From the NCBI GenBank assembly GCA_018380115.1, contig JAGZUF010000008.1:68922-132921 (forward strand): 64,000 nucleotides of DNA, given 5' to 3'. The translations under genes and the position numbers were made by a program. The notes beneath the pieces are model-generated. The model had not been told where the DNA came from and ran no database searches. It was given only the letters and a program-made list of their open reading frames with translations. Of this stretch, positions 61,755-64,000 are shown piece after piece. Each line of letters opens with the position of its first letter. Positions within the stretch are counted from its first letter, which is position 1. Source of the stretch: Oscillospiraceae bacterium (lineage in GTDB: Bacteria; Bacillota; Clostridia; Oscillospirales; Ruminococcaceae).

Positions 61755-64000
61755 TTACACTGCTGTTTTAGGGTTCGTTTTTCCACCGTCGGCCGAATTC
61801 ACACTACCGTCTTGCGACTGTTCCATAATGATATAGTGTACACGTAGTGTAGCGGTGTTCCCTGTAGCGGAGTCTGTGCCCGTTATGATAAGCACATAGT
61901 CTCCCGGTCTTGAGAGGTCGATGCCTTGCCCTGTGATGTCGTTTCCGTTTTTATCCAGAATCGTCACTGCACCCAGCCGCAGCGAGTCCAATCGCCCATC
62001 TGTAAAGTTGTACCGGTTTTCAATAAAGTCTTTTGCCCCCACCGCGTCCAGCCGCCCCGGGCCCACTGGCCGCGTATAGGTGTCCTCCACTTGAATGTGG
62101 ACACTGCCGTTATCCGGGTTTGTTTCCACTTTCACGGGCGGCAGCAGTTTGCCGATTTCGCCTCCGCCGGGCTGCCCCGGACGGATGGATACGTCCGGCA
62201 CTCTTATCGTGGGCACCCCGGGAAGGTCTGCTACCTCGGGCCGTGCCGCAGAATCCGTATAATTTGTGCTCCCGTAGTGTTTTGCTTCTAAGATGAATTT
62301 GCCATCCTCCCGCGCCGGGATAGCCGGATAGTCGGCCTTTGTGAAATCAAATGTCACGCTGGCCGTGCGGTACTCAAACCCGTCGGCATCTGTATTCGTG
62401 CTGCCGCCTAGTTTCACCGGCTGGCCCACAGGCACGCCGTTGATGTAAAACTGCACATATCCGTCCGGCGCTTTACAGGTTTTTGCTTCATCGCGCTTCG
62501 GTTTTACATTTGCAGTAAGCGTCAAAGTTTCCGTCTTATCCATACCGGTGGTGCTGTAGGTGAAATCTGTCACACGACTGTCTGCGGGCGTAATCTGTGC
62601 TGGTATTTTTGCAAGGTGCCCCCAGAACAGATTTGCAAACTCGCTATCACTGTCTGCAAATTGCGTCGACACGATGCGAATCTCATAAGTACCCGCATTT
62701 GCGAATTCGTCCTTGCTGCTATACTCCCCGGTGGGCTGTCCGTCTTTATCCAGATACCGGCGCCCCTCCGGTGTCATTTTGCCCGCATCATCCAGTACGC
62801 CTTCCCGTGGATGTTCAGTTTTGATGCCCTGCGCCGCTATGGCCGCCTTCAAATCTTCCCAGCTCACGCTGACACCATCATACCGTTTGTTCAGCTGGGC
62901 CTGCACCTGTTGTGGGAATGCATTGGTGTCCACCTCAAATGTCACATATTGTTTGACTTTGCTGCCAAACCCTGCGCTGGGCACTTCAAACGGATATTCA
63001 GCCTCATACAGACCGCCACCCGCCGCTTCGTTTTTCTGCACCTGAACATTTTCAATAGTGACTGTTTTTCCTTCGGCAGATTTCGGCAGCCAAAAATACA
63101 GCATACCATCTTCGTCAATCCGCTCCGCTAAGCCATATGCCGGATTTTCCAAAGGCACGCCACCAATGCTTACATGGTAATCCTGTGCCAAGCCGCCCAC
63201 CAATTCCGGGTAGGCATTGAAGTCTATTTGCACCATCGTCAGCTCTTCTCCGCTGGCGCTGACGATTGCATCGCCCTGGAAACTCAGACCATCCGGGCCA
63301 CCACTGTACGCCCCAATAGGGAATGAGCCGCCTGTGACAATTACTTTCCCCCCCATAGCACCCACATCATAAGAACGATTGGTGCGTTCAGAGATTGGTT
63401 TCAGCGTACCACCGGTAATTTTTATCTCGTGAGAAGTTTTCTCGTCACCATGGCCTACATTATAATAGTTGTAGCATGAACCTCCCAATGCGTTGCCATG
63501 CACTCCACCATATGCTACCGTATAGCCTCCATTCACAGTGATATCACCAGGAACAGGTGCCTGTGCATAACCACCATACGTATAGTTGCGTGCTTGCAAA
63601 GCACCTGGGAGAGCATCTACTGTATGGATATCATAACTGGCAACAGAACCTGCACCAATTGCCGCTCCATGATAGCTGCTGTAAGCCTTGATGCTACCGC
63701 CATTAATGGTGAGGCCGCCCCCTTCCAGTGTGCAGCCCACACCACCGCCAATGCCGCCGCCGATACCCGTACCGCCCCCATGCAAATAGACATTTACCGG
63801 ATCCGAGGTGTGAGATTCTATCACCCCTCCGTTCAAGGTTAAATTTCCGCTTTCTTCACGCGGGCCGCCGCCAATACCTGCGCTGCAATATCCGCCGTTT
63901 GCAGTCAGCGCGCCCGGCGTCTCACTGTCCATCTTCCACAGCGGGTCGCCCTGCTTCAATTCCGTGCCGTTTTTCAGCGTGCAGTCATACGGCACGCGCC
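61755..64000 (-). CDS. Large secreted surface protein, C-terminal part (5' end outside window)
   Basis: The frame is open to the right edge, so signal peptide and N-terminus are not seen; 748 codons are visible. The N-terminal part has glycine-rich, beta-helix-like repeats (GALTANGGYCSAGIGGG; LTLNGGVIESHTS; LTINGGSIKAYSSYHG; DITVNGGYTVAYGG), typical of right-handed parallel beta-helix adhesins. Ig-like domains follow, one around TPADSRVTDFTYSTTGMDKT and another around VDTNAFPQQVQAQLN. The C-terminus ends in GGKTNPKTAV, which recalls a sortase-like NPKT motif but lacks the membrane anchor. Ligand unknown. Confidence 0.8.
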   Translation of the reverse strand, partial: RVPYDCTLKNGTELKQGDPLWKMDSETPGALTANGGYCSAGIGGGPREESGNLTLNGGVIESHTSDPVNVYLHGGGTGIGGGIGGGVGCTLEGGGLTINGGSIKAYSSYHGAAIGAGSVASYDIHTVDALPGALQARNYTYGGYAQAPVPGDITVNGGYTVAYGGVHGNALGGSCYNYYNVGHGDEKTSHEIKITGGTLKPISERTNRSYDVGAMGGKVIVTGGSFPIGAYSGGPDGLSFQGDAIVSASGEELTMVQIDFNAYPELVGGLAQDYHVSIGGVPLENPAYGLAERIDEDGMLYFWLPKSAEGKTVTIENVQVQKNEAAGGGLYEAEYPFEVPSAGFGSKVKQYVTFEVDTNAFPQQVQAQLNKRYDGVSVSWEDLKAAIAAQGIKTEHPREGVLDDAGKMTPEGRRYLDKDGQPTGEYSSKDEFANAGTYEIRIVSTQFADSDSEFANLFWGHLAKIPAQITPADSRVTDFTYSTTGMDKTETLTLTANVKPKRDEAKTCKAPDGYVQFYINGVPVGQPVKLGGSTNTDADGFEYRTASVTFDFTKADYPAIPAREDGKFILEAKHYGSTNYTDSAARPEVADLPGVPTIRVPDVSIRPGQPGGGEIGKLLPPVKVETNPDNGSVHIQVEDTYTRPVGPGRLDAVGAKDFIENRYNFTDGRLDSLRLGAVTILDKNGNDITGQGIDLSRPGDYVLIITGTDSATGNTATLRVHYIIMEQSQDGSVNSADGGKTNPKTAV

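Overview
The window looks like chromosome from a GC-rich member of the Clostridia, probably an Oscillospiraceae/Ruminococcaceae gut anaerobe of the Faecalibacterium/Gemmiger/Subdoligranulum type. The grounds are Firmicute-style AGGAGG ribosome binding sites, a SigH-like sigma factor, a tryptophan-type T-box, a PolA with a degenerate proofreading domain and strong codon bias to G/C. The genus is inference. Nearly all of the window is dense chromosomal core sequence; the exception is one conspicuously AT-rich island of about 9.5 kb.

Left part (1-22.3 kb): the 3' end of a HAD phosphatase; an ascorbate/galactitol-type PTS (IIA divergent from IIB-IIC); a zinc-ribbon protein, a decayed tRNA-Trp-like sequence and a SigH-like sigma factor; a MATE exporter, Tex and YfhO; an HD nucleotidase; tRNA-dihydrouridine synthase; then polA-rimI and a run of housekeeping genes (a methyltransferase, tsaD, a second MATE protein, a sirtuin, NAD(P)HX dehydratase, a BI-1 protein).

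Island (about 22.26-32.53 kb): an IS200/IS605-type element has been split inside its tnpA gene by a Tn4451-like integrative element. The two tnpA halves (about 22,383-22,456 and 31,981-32,400) can be rejoined in frame through a shared TTTGC. Rejoining the element's own ends gives a symmetric attP-like site. The element carries a double-HTH protein, TnpV, a RepA-like remnant, an HTH regulator with its own promoter and operator, a complete type I restriction-modification operon (hsdM-hsdS-FRG gene-hsdR), a striking array of covarying short palindromes, and only the C-terminal part of a serine recombinase. It therefore looks immobile on its own.

Right part (32.5-64 kb): a tryptophan T-box controlling a TrpXYZ-like ABC transporter; a DUF3796 protein with a frameshifted HTH partner; a strongly promoted 500-nt leader of unknown nature ahead of a PrsA/parvulin lipoprotein; a dTDP-rhamnose and glycosyltransferase operon lacking rfbC; pgsA-rimO and recA-recX; prmC-DUF1385; a two-component system with a lipoprotein partner; a ZIP metal transporter; a TetR regulator divergent from a two-gene FtsX-type ABC exporter; a MarR regulator with FabT-like operators ahead of degV; and the 3' two-thirds or so of a large secreted surface protein running off the right edge.

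No intact tRNA, rRNA or CRISPR array was seen. The most unusual features are the reconstructed att site inside tnpA, the reading frame shared between recombinase and HTH gene across that site, the palindrome array behind hsdR, and the unidentified leader at 36.9-37.4 kb.
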